From positions 45,202,875 through 45,266,874 of the forward strand of contig CM026561.1 of NCBI GenBank assembly GCA_015143295.1: a DNA stretch of 64,000 bases. Reading direction: 5' to 3'. Positions 44,404-56,637 of the stretch are shown here, piece by piece (position 1 is the first letter of the stretch; each line of letters starts with the position of its first letter). The notes beneath the pieces are model-generated. The model was not told the DNA's origin, ran no database searches, and saw only the letters and a list, made by a program, of their open reading frames with translations. The stretch is from Tetracentron sinense. Its lineage: Eukaryota > Streptophyta > Magnoliopsida > Trochodendrales > Trochodendraceae. The translations under genes were made by a program, and so were the position numbers.

Positions 44404-47017
44404 TGTCGCAATCCAAAATACCCCCTACGAGTTAGGGATACTTTGGCTCATGATGTGCCATATCCGAGACAAGCCATCCTGTAAAAATGCCCAAGGCATA
44501 ACATAACAAAATCATGAAATAATGTGGAACCGTAAACTAAATTTTTCTTTTTATACATGTGACTGTATTCCAACTTTGTATAATAATAAAACCAAAACAA
44601 GAGTGGACATGCCCACTCATCAAAATACAATGTAATCTCTCCTCACTCACTCTTAGTAATATCCAGGATAATGCCACCTATCAAGGTTCTTATCCTCCTC
44701 TGGCTGAGCCTCTGCCAGCTCTTCCTCGCCGTAGTCCTCCTCGACTCAAGGACTGGGATCATAGATGTCGAACTAACTTGCCGACATAAAATGTATGGTT
44801 GAGCATGGAATACTCAGCATGTACAAACTACTAACTAACAGTGCTATAATAACAATAATATCACATTTAAATACTTAAAAGAATACAATTCATAAATTCA
44901 TGCTTAAAACCCATCATCAAATCTTATCTTTTGTGGAAAATAAAACCCATCGTATAAGCCTTATGAGTTCTTATGAGCCTTATGAGTTCTTATGAGTCTT
45001 ATGAATTCTTATGAGTTCCTTATGAGCATTGTGAGCCTTATGATCCTTGGAGGCTTGTAAATCGATTTTAGACATGATCCATGGAGCTTATGAGCACTTA
45101 TGAGCCTTGTAACCGACCTTAGACTCATGCATATCTTATGAGTTCTTAGAAGCCTTACAAGACTTATGATCCTTAAAGCTTATGCAAGATCATAGACATG
45201 ATCCTTGGAGTATGAGGTAACCGATCTTAGAAATACCAACCCAAAGTTTGGCCTTGTCAATGGTTATGAACTTATGCTTCTTCCTATGAATTTTCTTTTG
45301 AAAAACTTTTTCTATGATTCTTGAAATACTATGCTTATGAGAAAACCTCGGTTATGTAAAACATAGAGTGTGTGGAGTACTTGTGAGCATCACAATATAC
45401 TTAGGAAATTTTAAACATTTCATACATGTTCATACAAGACATATTAACATCATAGTATATTTGGAAAAATCCTAAAAACATGGAACATCTTCATTCATAT
45501 CATTACATCACAATAATCCTGGTCATTAAGCCTATTTCATCAACATTCTACTCACATCACATTTTCTTTAAAGATAATAACCCAAAAATAGATTTATCAT
45601 TGACCTTGAGAAAATCCTCAAACTTAAAACCCTTATTTCTAGGTTGCATCATAGCAAGATTAGAGAATAGGTATATTTACTTATGAAATTACAACAAGCA
45701 AGTTAGTAGAGTGTAAACGGATTTTGACGATTCAACTTGTGTTGGACTCATCATTCAAAGGGGAACAATTTTTTGTGTAATGAAAAAATCCTAATTATGA
45801 GTTATTAATGGTCTAAATGGGCTCTAAAGCTGATTGGTCTTGGGATGGATACAATATACCAAAATTTCAGCAACCAGACTTCACAAATCTAACATTTAAC
45901 CTAACTTCGACTAAAAATCTGGAACAATGATAAACATGAACATCGAAAATGGTTTCAATACCTTTCTAATGGTTCAAGAATCATTTGATTCCAATAAACG
46001 GTGACAAAACTAGAGTTCCCCAAAATTGAGGGTATGTTAAGACATAACCCTTATTGACACTTAAGAGTATTTTGTACTCTTACTCCTTCATCCCAAACAC
46101 CCATAAACTTAAGAAAATGTTATTAAGGCTTTACTACCCGCCATAACACATCATACACCCGAAATATATCAAAACCATGTTCTCATTATCATTGATAACC
46201 ATTCAAGTCATTACAATAGACTTTAAGCCTTAGACACTATTCACTACGCTATTCACAACAGTATTCACAACACTATTAACCAGATAGTGCAAGTGAATTC
46301 TCAACACTCTAAATGCCTAGAGTAAGCGTTCATACTCTTCCTTTGATCACCTAAACACTCACAGCCCTTAAAGTACTTTACTCTTAGTTGCAACCCTCTT
46401 TTAGTTGCAACCCTTATGAATATTAAATGGATCCGTATAGACCTAAAACACACCAAGACTTAGGGTATTTTCATACCCTTCGTGTTTAACACATAGAGCA
46501 TCATGATATTCTTATTTTGAGACCCAACACACATACATCGAACCATCATTTCACTGAGAAACACCCAAGAAGATACATAGAGGCCTTGACCTCTATATGC
46601 ACTATTCACTTAACACTTAGAGTATGTTTTATACTCTTTGCTTGCTTTCCCAAAGACACCTCACACCCCTTGACTTATACACTAAACTCACATCACAGTA
46701 ATGTTATGTGAAAACCCTCACTCTCTTTAACCAAACCCAACTATAATGAAGGCCTTTGGCCCTTCCAATACTAGTGCACTCAGTACTATTCACAGCACTA
46801 TTCACAGTGCATGTGAACTTGGTTTTCACCCTTAAGGCTCACAACACACTCAATCCTCAACTCATACAATACATATCACACGGTTTACACAAAAATGTGT
46901 TCCCCTTAGTATTAACCAAATGCTAAGATCATATGGAAGACCTTGGCTTGAACACACCTAATGCAAAGCACTATTCACTCACATGATCAGTGTTTGCAAA
47001 AAATCTGGGGCTCTATA
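44404..47017 (-). mobile_element. solo LTR in gag of element E
   Basis: 2614 bp; on the minus strand it begins TATAGAGCCCC (TG mutated to TA) and ends TTGGATTGCGACA. TSD GAAGG at left (44399-44403) and AAAGG at right (47018-47022). Gag continues on both sides (MEG / GEVKHW). Contains degenerate CTTATGAG repeats (44955-45150) and CACTATTCAC repeats (46230-46280). No palindrome array was found in it. Confidence 0.88.
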
Positions 47018-47022
47018 AAAGG

Positions 47023-47850
47023 CGAGGTTAAACATTGGTGAAGGGCTGCATCGAGGCAGAGGAACGAAGTGTGAGCCAGGCAAGAGTGGACATGGGGCGA
47101 GTTCCTCGACATCTTCTACGAGAGATACTTCCCGGTATTTGTGAGAGATCAGAAGGAGATTGAATTCACTACTTTGGAGCAAGGGAGTATGTCTGTGGCT
47201 GAGTATGAGGCCAAGTTTGTGGAGCTTTCTAGGTTCGTTCCTCACTTGATCGTCACAGAGAGGATAAAGGCAAAGAGGTTTGAGCGAGGTCTGAAGGATT
47301 TCATCTGAGAGAAGGTTTCAATACTTCTGCTTGAAACATATAGGGATGTGTACTAGTGTGCCTTGATGGTTGAGAAGAATTTAGAGGAATTTTTGAAGAA
47401 GAGGGAGAAGATGCAAGCAAGCAGATGTGGTCCTCAGGACAAGAGGCTGAGGATGTCGGGTCCAGTGCCAGTTGCTAGGCATACCCCTTACCAAAGGCCG
47501 GTACCAGTGGCTCCACAGACTCCATGGGCCATTCCTCCAACTCCTTGGGCACCTACCCATCTGCCATGTGGCTAGTGTGGCAAGAGGCACCCAGTTGGGG
47601 AGTGCCAATCAGCTACTGGAGGATGTTTCCATTGTGGGGATCTTACCCATCGGATCAGAGATTGCCCAGTTCAGGCTCGACAGGTGCCACCGCAGACTCA
47701 GCCTCAGGGAGTCAGACCCTCAGGCAGGTAGCCCATAGAGCAGAGGCCATCCCAGGGCCCTAAACCTCAGCAACCCCACCAGCCAGCCCAGGGCCAGGTG
47801 TTTTCCACGTCAGAGCTGGAAGCACAGGCGTTTGACGACGTTGTGTAGGG
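47023..47850 (+). pseudogene. gag C-terminal part of element E, zinc knuckles
   Basis: Continues as RNEV, ARVDMGRVPRHLLREILPGI-type shadow of the true frame with GEFLDIFYERYFPVFVRDQKE, EQGSMSVAEYEAKFVELSRF and FLKKREKMQASRCG, then the knuckles GKRHPVGECQSATGGC and CFHCGDLTHRIRDCP near 47580-47680, and a Gln/Pro-rich tail. Stops lie at 47307, 47354 and 47573. Confidence 0.84.
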
Positions 47851-47997
47851 TACATTTAATTATAAAATTAGTTATGTATTCTAGTATTGTGATTATGTTA
47901 TGATGATGTTTGTTGCTATGTATCAACATGCTAAATATATATTATTTATTTGTTCACATGATTTCACACACTTAGTTATGTATCAAATTCAGGCACT

Positions 47998-49000
47998 TTG
48001 TTGGTAAATGATTTCTTAGCTCTTGTGTTGGTTGGTACGGGTTCTACTCACTCCTTCGTTACTCCTAGTTTTGCTCAAGAATTTTCGATGGAGCCAAGTC
48101 TGCTAGACCATGAACTATCTATCGCCACTCCTGTTGGTAGTTTAGTCATCACTAAAAAAGTCTATGGAGCTTGTGGCATTCGAGTGAGTCAGAGAGAAAT
48201 GCCAGCTGGTCTGATTGTCCTTGAATTCCAAGACTTCGACATCATACTAGGCATGGATTGGTTTTTCAAAAAATACCATGGGCATGTCGACTGTTTCGGC
48301 AAAGTAGTCAACTTTAGGCCAATCAGTGAGCCTCCTTTTCGTTTCCAACGGTTGAAGAAGAAAGATTTAGCTCAATTTGCGGCATTGAGTCTTGCTACCT
48401 CGGAAGCACCAGATTCTTCAAGTATCCCTGCTGTAGAGAAATTCATGGATGTATTTCCCAAAGAATTGTTGGGTTTGCCACCGGATAGAGAAGTAGAGTT
48501 TGCAATTGAGTTAGCTCCGGGCACGGCACCCATCTTCAAGCCGCCATGTAGGATGGGTCCAGCAAAGTTGAAAGAGCTAAAGGAGCAGATTGAAGAGTTG
48601 CTCGATCTGGGTTTTATTCGCCCAAGTATGTCACAGGGAGCTTCGGTCCTATTTGTGAAGAAGAAGGATGGTTCGATGAGAATGTGCATCGACTATCGGC
48701 AATTGAACAAGGTCACTATCAAGATCAAGTATCCTTTGCCGAGGATCGACGACCTATTTGATCAGTTGCAAAGAGCGAAGTATTTCTCCAAGATCGATTT
48801 AAGGTCGGGCTACCATCAATTGAAGATAAAGGCTGAAGATATGCCTAAGTCTGCATTTAGAACCCATTATGAGCATTATGAATTCCTAGTCATGCCATTT
48901 GGTTTGACAAATGCCCTGTCAGCCTTTATGGATCTCATGAACAGAATCTTCAAGCCGAATCTTGAGCGATTTGTGATCGTATTTGTGGATGACATTTGGT
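47998..49000 (+). pseudogene. protease-RT open block of element E
   Basis: The longest intact retrotransposon frame of the window (350 residues). The protease active site reads [16 protein letters not shown]; the catalytic Asp of DTGS is Gly, so no proteolysis is expected. [90 protein letters not shown] and VIVFVDD show a complete RT palm with motif A and motif C Asp. A one-base loss after VDD (near 48993) ends the frame. Confidence 0.92.
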
Positions 49001-49760
49001 GTATTCCAAGACCCAAAAAGAGCATGAGATACATCTCCGGGCCATACTGAAGAGACTCTGTGAGAATGAGTTGTATGCTAAGCTTAGCAAGTATGAGTTT
49101 TGGCTAGAAAATGTAGCATTTCTACGCCATGTGGTGTCAGGAGAGGGGATTTCAATTGATCCTACTAAGATAAAAGCAATGGAAGGTTGGGGAAGGCCAA
49201 AGAGCGTCACATAAATTCGAAGCTTCTTGGGCCTAATTGGATATTATCGAGGATTTGTTGAAGGATTTTCTAGTTTGGCAGCTTTGCTTACTCATCTAAC
49301 TTGAAAGAACGCCAGATTCGAGTGGAATGAGAAATGCGAGAAGAGTTTTCTTGAGTTGAAAAAGCATCTTACTACCGCCCCCATCTTGATTGTATCATCT
49401 GGTAGCGGAGGTTTTATGATGTATAGTGATGCCCCACTCATTGGGTTAGGTTGTATTCTTATGCAACACGGGAAAATTATTGCCTATGCTTCCTGGTAGT
49501 TGAAAGATCATGAAAAAAACTATCCTACCCATGATTTAGAGTTGGAAACATTAGTGTTTGCTCTCAAGATCTGGAAACACTACTTGTATAGTGAGCAGTT
49601 TAAAGTATTCACTGATCACAAGAGCCTAAAGTATCTGTTCTCGCAGAAGGAGCTAAATTTGAGGTAATGCTGTTGGGTGGAATTCCTCAACGATTATGAT
49701 TGCTCTATCTGGTACCACTCAGGAAAAGCAAATGTGGTGGCAGATGTACTAAGTAGGTGA
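49001..49760 (+). pseudogene. RT thumb/RNase H of element E
   Basis: Reads [29 protein letters not shown], then with stops at 49212 and 49302: [76 protein letters not shown]. All four RNase H acidic positions remain, but five or more stops interrupt. Confidence 0.87.
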
Positions 49761-51040
49761 CCTACTGGATTCTTGGTATACTTGATGGTCCAAGAATGGG
49801 CGTTACTTGAAGAGGTGTCTAGCCTTGATGCAGGTTTCGGTATTGAAAAGTCTAGAGCTTTAATGGCCAACATTATGGTCAGGCCAACTATCTTGGACAG
49901 GATTAAAGACCTACAGTGGAATGATTGAGAACTACACACTATCATGAACAAGTCGATTAGCAACGGGTTTGAGGATTTCTCTTGGAGAGATGGTGGAATC
50001 TCTTTCAAGGATAGACTTGTGTTCCGGATAATGAAGATTTAAGAAAGGAGATCCTGGATGAAGCACACAAGTCTAAGTACACTATCCATCTGGAAGGTAC
50101 TAAGATGTACCAGAACCTCAAGAAATATTTCTGGTGGAAGGGTATGAAAAAGGATGTGGCTACCTATATGTCCAAGTTTTTGGTTTGTCAGCAAGTAAAA
50201 CCCAAACACCGGAGAATGGCAGGACTTCTTCAGTCTCTTCCTATTCCCGAGTGGAAGAGGAAAAATATCTCAATGGATTTCGTTGTTAGTTTGCCAAGAA
50301 CAGCTCAGAACTTTGATGTCATTTGGGTCGTGGTCTATAGGTTGACTAAGTCTGCTTATTTTCTTCCATATCAGACCACTTTCAACTTCAACCAGTTGGC
50401 TAACCTCTATATCAAGGAGATAGTCCGTTTGCATGGAGTGCTAATCAGCGTTGTATCTAATCGAGACCCGAGATTTACTTCCAAGTTCTAGAAGAGTTTT
50501 CAGCAGACCATGGTTTCCCGTTTAGATTTCAATACGACATTTCATCCACAGACAGATTGGAAAACTGAGAGGGTGCACCAGATCATAGAGGACATGCTAC
50601 GAGCTTGCATGTTGGACTTCCAGAATAGTTGGGATGATCACTTGCCTTTGGTTGAATTTGCCTACAACGATAGCTATCAAGTAAGTATTCAAATGCTCCA
50701 TTTGAGGCACTCTATGGGAGAAGTTTTCGTTCACCATTGTGTTGGGACAAAGTTGCCGAAAGGAAGCTTCTGGGTCCTGAGCTCGTTGGTCAGACTATAG
50801 ATAGAGTTCAGTTGATCTGGGAGAGGTTGAAAGCAGCTCAGAGTAGGAAGAAGAGCCATGTCGATACTCGCAGGAGAGATCTTGAGTTCCAAGTTGGAGA
50901 TTTTGTATTGTCAAGATCTCACCTACGAAGGGGTGATGAGATTCGGCAAGCGGGACAAGCTCAGTCTAAGATATGTGGGTCTTTTTGAGATCATCACCTG
51001 GGTCTGAGAAGTCACTTATCGGGTTACATTACCACCTCAC
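49761..51040 (+). pseudogene. integrase of element E
   Basis: Zinc domain (KYFWWKGMKKDVATYMSKFLVCQQVK, first Cys of CxxC lost to Phe), core [30 protein letters not shown] and TDWKTERVHQIIEDML, and C-terminal domain fragments (YDTRRRDLEFQVGDFVLSRS, ISMLKKYI next block). DDE residues are present. Frameshifts lie at 50030, 50690 and 50920, with a stop at 50489. Confidence 0.88.
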
Positions 51041-51320
51041 ATGGCAGGTGTACATAATGTATTCCACATCTCTATGTTGAAGAAATATATCTCAGATCCT
51101 TCGCACATCAATAATTTAGATCTCTTGGAAATCCGAGAAGATTTGACTCTAGTTGAGCAACCGGTTCAAATTTTAGATTGGAGGAGCAAGTCTTGCATAC
51201 TAAGGTCATTCCTTTTGTGCTCTTGCAATGGGAACATCATTCTAAGGAAGAAGCTACGTGGGAGAGAGAAGTCGAAGTCAGCGAAAAGTACCCGCATTTT
51301 TTTGTTTAAGGTGCGTAAAT
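51041..51320 (+). pseudogene. integrase tail and chromodomain of element E
   Basis: AGVHNVFHISMLKKYISDPSH, LREDLTLVEQPVQILD, then shifted frames with VLLQWEHHSKEEATWEREVEVSEKYPHFF, a degenerate but recognisable chromodomain next to the polypurine tract (ACGGGGGGAGGA). Confidence 0.78.
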
Positions 51321-51353
51321 TTCGTGGAAGAAATTCTTTTAACGGGGGGAGGA

Positions 51354-53420
51354 TGTAAAGACCCGAACCATCTTTCATACCTTTAATACATTCAATATAG
51401 GTATAATAGTCTTTTGTTATGTTTTAATGCATATTTAATTATATCTAATAGTGTGGTGTAGTCTAAATGATTTAAGTGTTAATAAGGTGAGGAATCAGAG
51501 CTGACAATCGATCACAAGAGATTGACGATCGATCGCCTAGAAACTGAAACCAGGGTAAGCCCCTGTTTTGTGCGATGATCGATCGCACTAACGGGACGAT
51601 TGATCATTGGAATCAGGAAATTTGGGGAAGTTTTTGTTTCTTGGATGATCGATCATAGCAGACGCGATGATTGATTGCCAAGCAAGAGACGATCGATTGC
51701 CCAATATGAAGATCGATCACAATGGAACCCAGAAATTTTTAAAAGAGTTGCGGATTTTGGGGTTTTAACCCTTAGGCTATAAATAGAGGTTCCATTTTGA
51801 GGGTTTAGGGTTCTAAACTATTCTAAAACCTAATTGGGCAAAGGAGGAGAGAAAACACTAGGTTTTTAAGAAGTTTTGGCTTGGAGAGAAAGAAATTGCT
51901 CAAGGGAGAAGAAGACCTATCTTGGAGAGTAAACTCAAGGCTTGAAGGAGCTTCATCTAGCGAGTTGGATTCAAGGGAAGAATCACTAAGGTCAATATCC
52001 CTTCTAACTTAACCCTATTAAGATGTTTTGCATGTTTAAATAAGAATATGTATAGATTTTCAAGGGTATTATATGATTATGCAAATATAGTTAGGTTGTG
52101 AGCATGAATGGGGGATTTTACTCATGAAATGGATGTTTTGCATGTGTTCAAAGCTCTATTGGTTATGAATTGTCGATATCCTTTCTAATTCAACCCTAGT
52201 AATGTTCTTATATATTAAGATGTGAATGTTTATGGAGATGTGACCATGATGGGAATTCTCAAACTAGGGAGATGTAACCTAGCGGAGTTTCTTGACGGAA
52301 GATGAAATCTAGGTGATGACCGAATTCGGATCTTAATCATGATACTCAAGCACAAGTTCACATATGTGGTAGTTTACGAGTCTCACGAGTACACAAGCAT
52401 GAACACAGACATTGCATGGACACCGGATACTGAATTACAAAGACAAGGACAAGTACAAGTACAGGGATTCTGAATACTGAAATACAAGTACAAGGACTCT
52501 GAACACTGAAGTACAAGGACAAGGACACTGCATGATTTTACAAGGACCCTGAATTTCAAGTAGCTCCAGTATTCGTTGATGCTCTCCATAGATAAGATTT
52601 CAAGTCCTAAATAATTATCATGGATATTTGGGATCTAAGAGCTCTAGGGGCTTACGCTTCTGTCGATGCACCTCCATGGATCTAAATACGAAGACCTCAT
52701 AACTATTTTTCTGGAAAAACAAGCATGCATGACATTCATGATACAAGTCCAAGAGTCACAAGTTCAAAAGTCACACAAGTACACAAGTCCAGCTAAGTCA
52801 TGATGTTCACATGTTTTCGCACTCTGATTATGTTCAAGTTATATTAAACTATTATTGACTTTACAATTGTTGTATGATTTGGATATTGGATATATGCATG
52901 TGCTATTATTGATGTTGGTTAGATTGGATATCTGCTGAGTATTCAATGCTCAGTTAACCTGTTATTGTCGTTCAGGTTTAGCGCAGGATCAGGCAGCTGC
53001 TCCTTGGGTGGAAGAGGAGTACTTTGAAGAATGAGAAGTAAGTGAGCTTCCAGATGAGGGAGCCAGGGATTTTGATAGTTATCCCTATTAGTAGACCGTA
53101 GTTTACTTTCTGAGTTGTTTTGTTTTAGACTTATGTTATTTCAGGATGTTGCTTAGACTGTTTACTGTTATTTGATGACTTTCTTCTACCCGATCATGGT
53201 GGGTATGTTGGGCTTATTTCAAATTATGTTTGTGGATTCGGATTATTATCGGTTTATTATATATCGGATGAGATGTTTTATGGAAAGAAATTTTATAGTT
53301 ACTATTTTGGGAGAATTATCTTTTAGTTTTGCCTTATTGCTATGGAGATTAAGCAAGAATAAGTAATGTGGTGGACCCAAAGTCTCATTATGATCAAGGT
53401 GGGGTTTTTGGGTCGTTACA
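51354..53420 (+). repeat. 3' LTR of element E, internally deleted
   Basis: 2067 bp, TGTAAAGACCC to GGGTCGTTACA. Compared with the 5' LTR it lacks a ~0.6-kb block (5' LTR 42114 to ~42705) at 52235, where GTTTATGGA runs into GATGTGACCATGATGGG. Confidence 0.92.
51503..51721 (+). promoter_or_regulatory. phased palindrome array, 3' LTR E
   Basis: Eight units at 51503, 51524, 51574, 51595, 51644, 51666, 51688 and 51708 (steps 21, 50, 21, 49, 22, 22, 20), one more than in the 5' LTR. TATAAATA at 51778 is 56 bp past the last unit. Confidence 0.9.
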
Positions 53421-53660
53421 GCAAGAGTAGCAATGGATAGTCTTCGATCTAACCGACTTAGTTCTTTAGGAAAAGCTTGAGCAAAACTTGGTGTGATGAA
53501 GGAGTGAGTAGACCCAGTATCGATCAATAAATGAGTGAGAAAATCATTTATCATCAATGAGCTTGAATTAATATACAAAGCTAATGGTGTCATACTATAA
53601 ATACATACATACATCATACACAAAGCATATTCATGCATAATATTGAACATTACATACATA
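53421..53660 (-). pseudogene. protease N-terminal half of element D
   Basis: LMINDFLTHLLIDTGSTHSFITPSFAQAF followed by PKELSRLDRRLSIATLA: an intact DTGS aspartic protease site, the only one in the window. It is cut by element E after IATLA; the second half is at 41261. Confidence 0.9.
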
Positions 53661-53689
53661 GCATCAGAATAACATTTAATTAACTAAAT

Positions 53690-54905
53690 TCATAAGTAGA
53701 CATACCCTGCACAACGTCGTCAGACGTCTATACAATTTGCTCCAATGAGGCAAACACCCAGCCTTGAGCTGGCTGGTGGAGCTGTTGGGGTCTTGGGCCC
53801 TGGGGTGGCCTTTGCTGTATCGACTGCCTCATCGGTGGCCTGACTTCCTGAGGCTACGTCGACTGGAGCCCCTGCTGGTTGAGGAGTGGACAATCCTTGA
53901 ACCGATGAGAAATATCTCCGCAATGAAAACACCCTCCTGTAGTTACCCTACACTCTCCTTCTCAGTGCCTCTTCCCACACTGATTGCATGCATCAAACAA
54001 CTGAGTCCCAATAGTAGGCAGAGTAACCTGTGATGCCTGAGGTGCTACCTGAGTAGGCCTCTGATACGGGGTAGGCCTAGCAATCGGCATAGTACCTAAT
54101 GTCCTTGGCCTCTTATCTTGCAAGCCTTGTCTATCTACCTGCATTCCTCTCTTCCTCAAAAACTCTACTGACTTCCTCTTGACAATCAAAGCTCTCTCCT
54201 TAACTTCCTAGCAAGTCCCAAGATACAGGATCTCAACCCTGTTTCAGATGTAGTCTTTGAGACCCCTCTCAAATCTCATCGCTTTTATGCTCTCTGTGGT
54301 GATCAAATGAGGCGTGAACTTAAACAGCTCAGCAAACTTGGCCTCATACTCGGCCACCGACATGCTCCCCTGCTGTAGAGTGGAGAACTCAATTTCCTTT
54401 AGCTCTCTCACTGAAGTTGGAAAGTACTACTCATAGAAGACATCGAGGAATTCTCCCCATGTCCATGAATGTCCTGCTCGCACTTCATTCCTCTTCCTGG
54501 CTTTAGCCCTCCACCAATGCTCTGTCTCGCCTTCCATGACGAAGGAAGCCCACTTTACTCTCTGGTCCTCAGAAGGCTCGAGCACAAAGAATATCTTCTC
54601 TAACTATATAATCCACCGCTCTACTACAATAGGATCAGTACACGTATAGAAAGCTGGAGGGCCCATCCTCCGGAAGGCTTCCACTCTGTGATGTTGGGGT
54701 GGGTGGACCTCAGCTGGCCTCTCTTGCCTGGCTTGCTCGACTGCTAGCAAAGCAGTCTGCTACGCCATAATTTCAGTTTGTCGAGTCATGGCTGCTGCAA
54801 TAGCCTCCATAGCCCAACTTTAATTGGGCTGGTGGGCACCCTCCGGGTATCCCCATCAGTCACACTACTCCCTCCATTCCTATTATTCCTCGCACCTCTC
54901 CTCAT
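53690..54905 (-). pseudogene. gag of element D with two zinc knuckles
   Basis: Met at 54905 (MRRGARNNRNGG). Then VEAFRRMGPPAFY, LEKIFFVLEPSEDQRVKWASFVMEGETEHWW, NEVRAGHSWTWGEFLDVFYE, LQQGSMSVAEYEAKFAEL and ERGLKDYI. The knuckles near 53885-53990 read CNQCGKRH and CFHCGDISHRFKDCP. In-frame stops lie near 54605, 54430, 54240 and 53965. Confidence 0.86.
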
Positions 54906-55091
54906 GACTTCCAAATCCCAAAGTTAATCAGAAACCAGTCATCTTTTAGAAACAACTTCACAAAACATTCAATTCACAGACTCAATCCTAGGGTTCAACC
55001 TAAATCCTAACTTGATGTTACTTCCTTAATATAGGTTAATTTCCTTATTCCAAAACCTAATACCTTAGCCCTACGGACTCTAATGCATTGC

Positions 55092-55103
55092 GCTTTGATA
55101 CCA
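55092..55103 (-). other. second, degenerate PBS-like copy
   Basis: Plus strand GCTTTGATACCA (one change from GCTCTGATACCA) with the same flanks (CTAATGC before, CC after) as the true PBS 102 bp away: a duplicated leader segment. Confidence 0.75.
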
Positions 55104-55193
55104 CCTCTGGTATCAAACCCATAATTTAGAATTAATCTGAGTTCTAATTTCAACTCAGAGAACAGCCTTGCCCTAGGGAACCTAATGCCTTGT

Positions 55194-55205
55194 GCTCTGA
55201 TACCA
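55194..55205 (-). promoter_or_regulatory. primer-binding site of element D
   Basis: TGGTATCAGAGC on the minus strand, four bases inside the 5' LTR. Confidence 0.93.
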
Positions 55206-55859
55206 CCTATGTAACGACCCCAAATCCTATCTTGACCAAAATAGGACCTTGGATCGCCACATTTCTTAAACCTGTTTAAATACCATGACATACAAGGCAT
55301 ACAACACGAGTCACCAAAAATGAGAATAATAAAATTTTGATATATAAAACCAAAATCATCCTGCTTAAGTCTATGGTCAACATAAACATAACCCACCGTA
55401 AACAAAAATAGTCTCATACCCAACTATAAAGTATTCTGGTAAGCAACATCATCTAAGAGTCTATTACAATTCTCGTAATCGAAACAAAAGATAACCAACT
55501 AATAGGGGTAACTATCAAAACGCCTAGCTCCCTCCTCGGAAGGTTCACCTTCTCCTCCTTCTTCGATGTAAGCCTACTTAATCCACGGCTCACCTACAAA
55601 CTCGGGCTCCACACTTGCCAAGATAAAAGTCTGGCTGAGTACAAAAGCATTCGGTGTATATAAAAATCCAACCAACAACATAGTATCCCTGCACTTAGTT
55701 AAAACCATAACCAATAGTATAATAACATAATCAGAGTGCGGAAGAATATGTGGTCATATACATCATATCATCACCTTGACTCATGTACTTGTGAGAATCT
55801 TAGACTTAGGAGACAACATGCTTATACTTATGAGTCCACGTGCTTATTAGATGCTTATA

Positions 55860-56046
55860 CTTATGAGTCTTTGAGCGGCTTATTCAGATCATACACTTAT
55901 TCAGATCCCTCATTGGGCTTATCCATTCTATCAAGCGTATATAATGCTTATGCTTATGAGTCTTTGAGCAGCTTATTCAGAACAGACACTTATTCAGATC
56001 CCTCATTGGGCTTATTCAGTCTATCAGTCGTATGCAATGCTTATGC
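55860..56046. repeat. ~93-bp tandem repeat, two copies, 5' LTR D
   Basis: Units at 55860 and 55953, the counterpart of the three-copy array in the 3' LTR (31766-32037). Confidence 0.9.
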
Positions 56047-56637
56047 TTGTGATCAGCATGTGTTACTTGTGAGACTCTTATCTTAACACACATGTGAGTT
56101 TGTGCATAAGTGTCGCAATTAACATTCGAATCGGTCATCCCTTAAGTTCCAAACCTCCGCTAAGAAACTTCACCAGGTTACATCTCCTTGGTCAGAGAAT
56201 TCTCAACATGAAAGTCTTTCCTCTAATTTCTTACCTTCCCAAATATCAATTACTATGTAATATAATTAGGCATAATTTAACAAAAAATCACATATATATA
56301 TACCTTATTATAATTCTTAGCATATTTCATAATCAATCTTTAACAATACTCATCCTCCATCATATATATATCTCCTTCCTCTATTTGTACATATTGCACC
56401 AACCATATAAACCATGAATCCATCCACATACATTTAAGAAAAGAAAAAAAAACCACTTAGAGGGAGTGGGGGGGGGGGGGGGACATAAAACCTTACCCCT
56501 AAAAAAAGACAAACAAGGGAAAGGGGAATTAAAAACCCCCCAACCCTTTACAAACTAAAAACCAATCAAAAAACTCTAATGTTACCAAGGCCCACTTTAT
56601 CCAAAAAGATAAGAGCCCTAAGACGAGGAGAGCTGTC

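Larger units (their letters stand above)
41262..53420 (+). mobile_element. Ty3/gypsy chromovirus E, complete outline
   Basis: Plus-strand element inside the protease of D. LTRs at 41262-43845 and 51354-53420, PBS, gag split by a solo LTR, PR-RT, RH, INT and chromodomain. The flanking pentamers ACAGG and GCAAG are not identical, but D protease coding resumes on either side (left edge CTGCCAACAGG, right edge GCAAGAGTAGCAATGG). Frameshifts and many stops from 49000 on show decay. Its pol resembles that of element B closely. Confidence 0.94.

Noticed and set aside
51166-51378. 70-aa minus frame and HKFRGRNFLKGGRM-like plus frames at LTR borders
   Set aside because: Out-of-frame readings over the chromodomain end and polypurine tract, recurring in each chromovirus.
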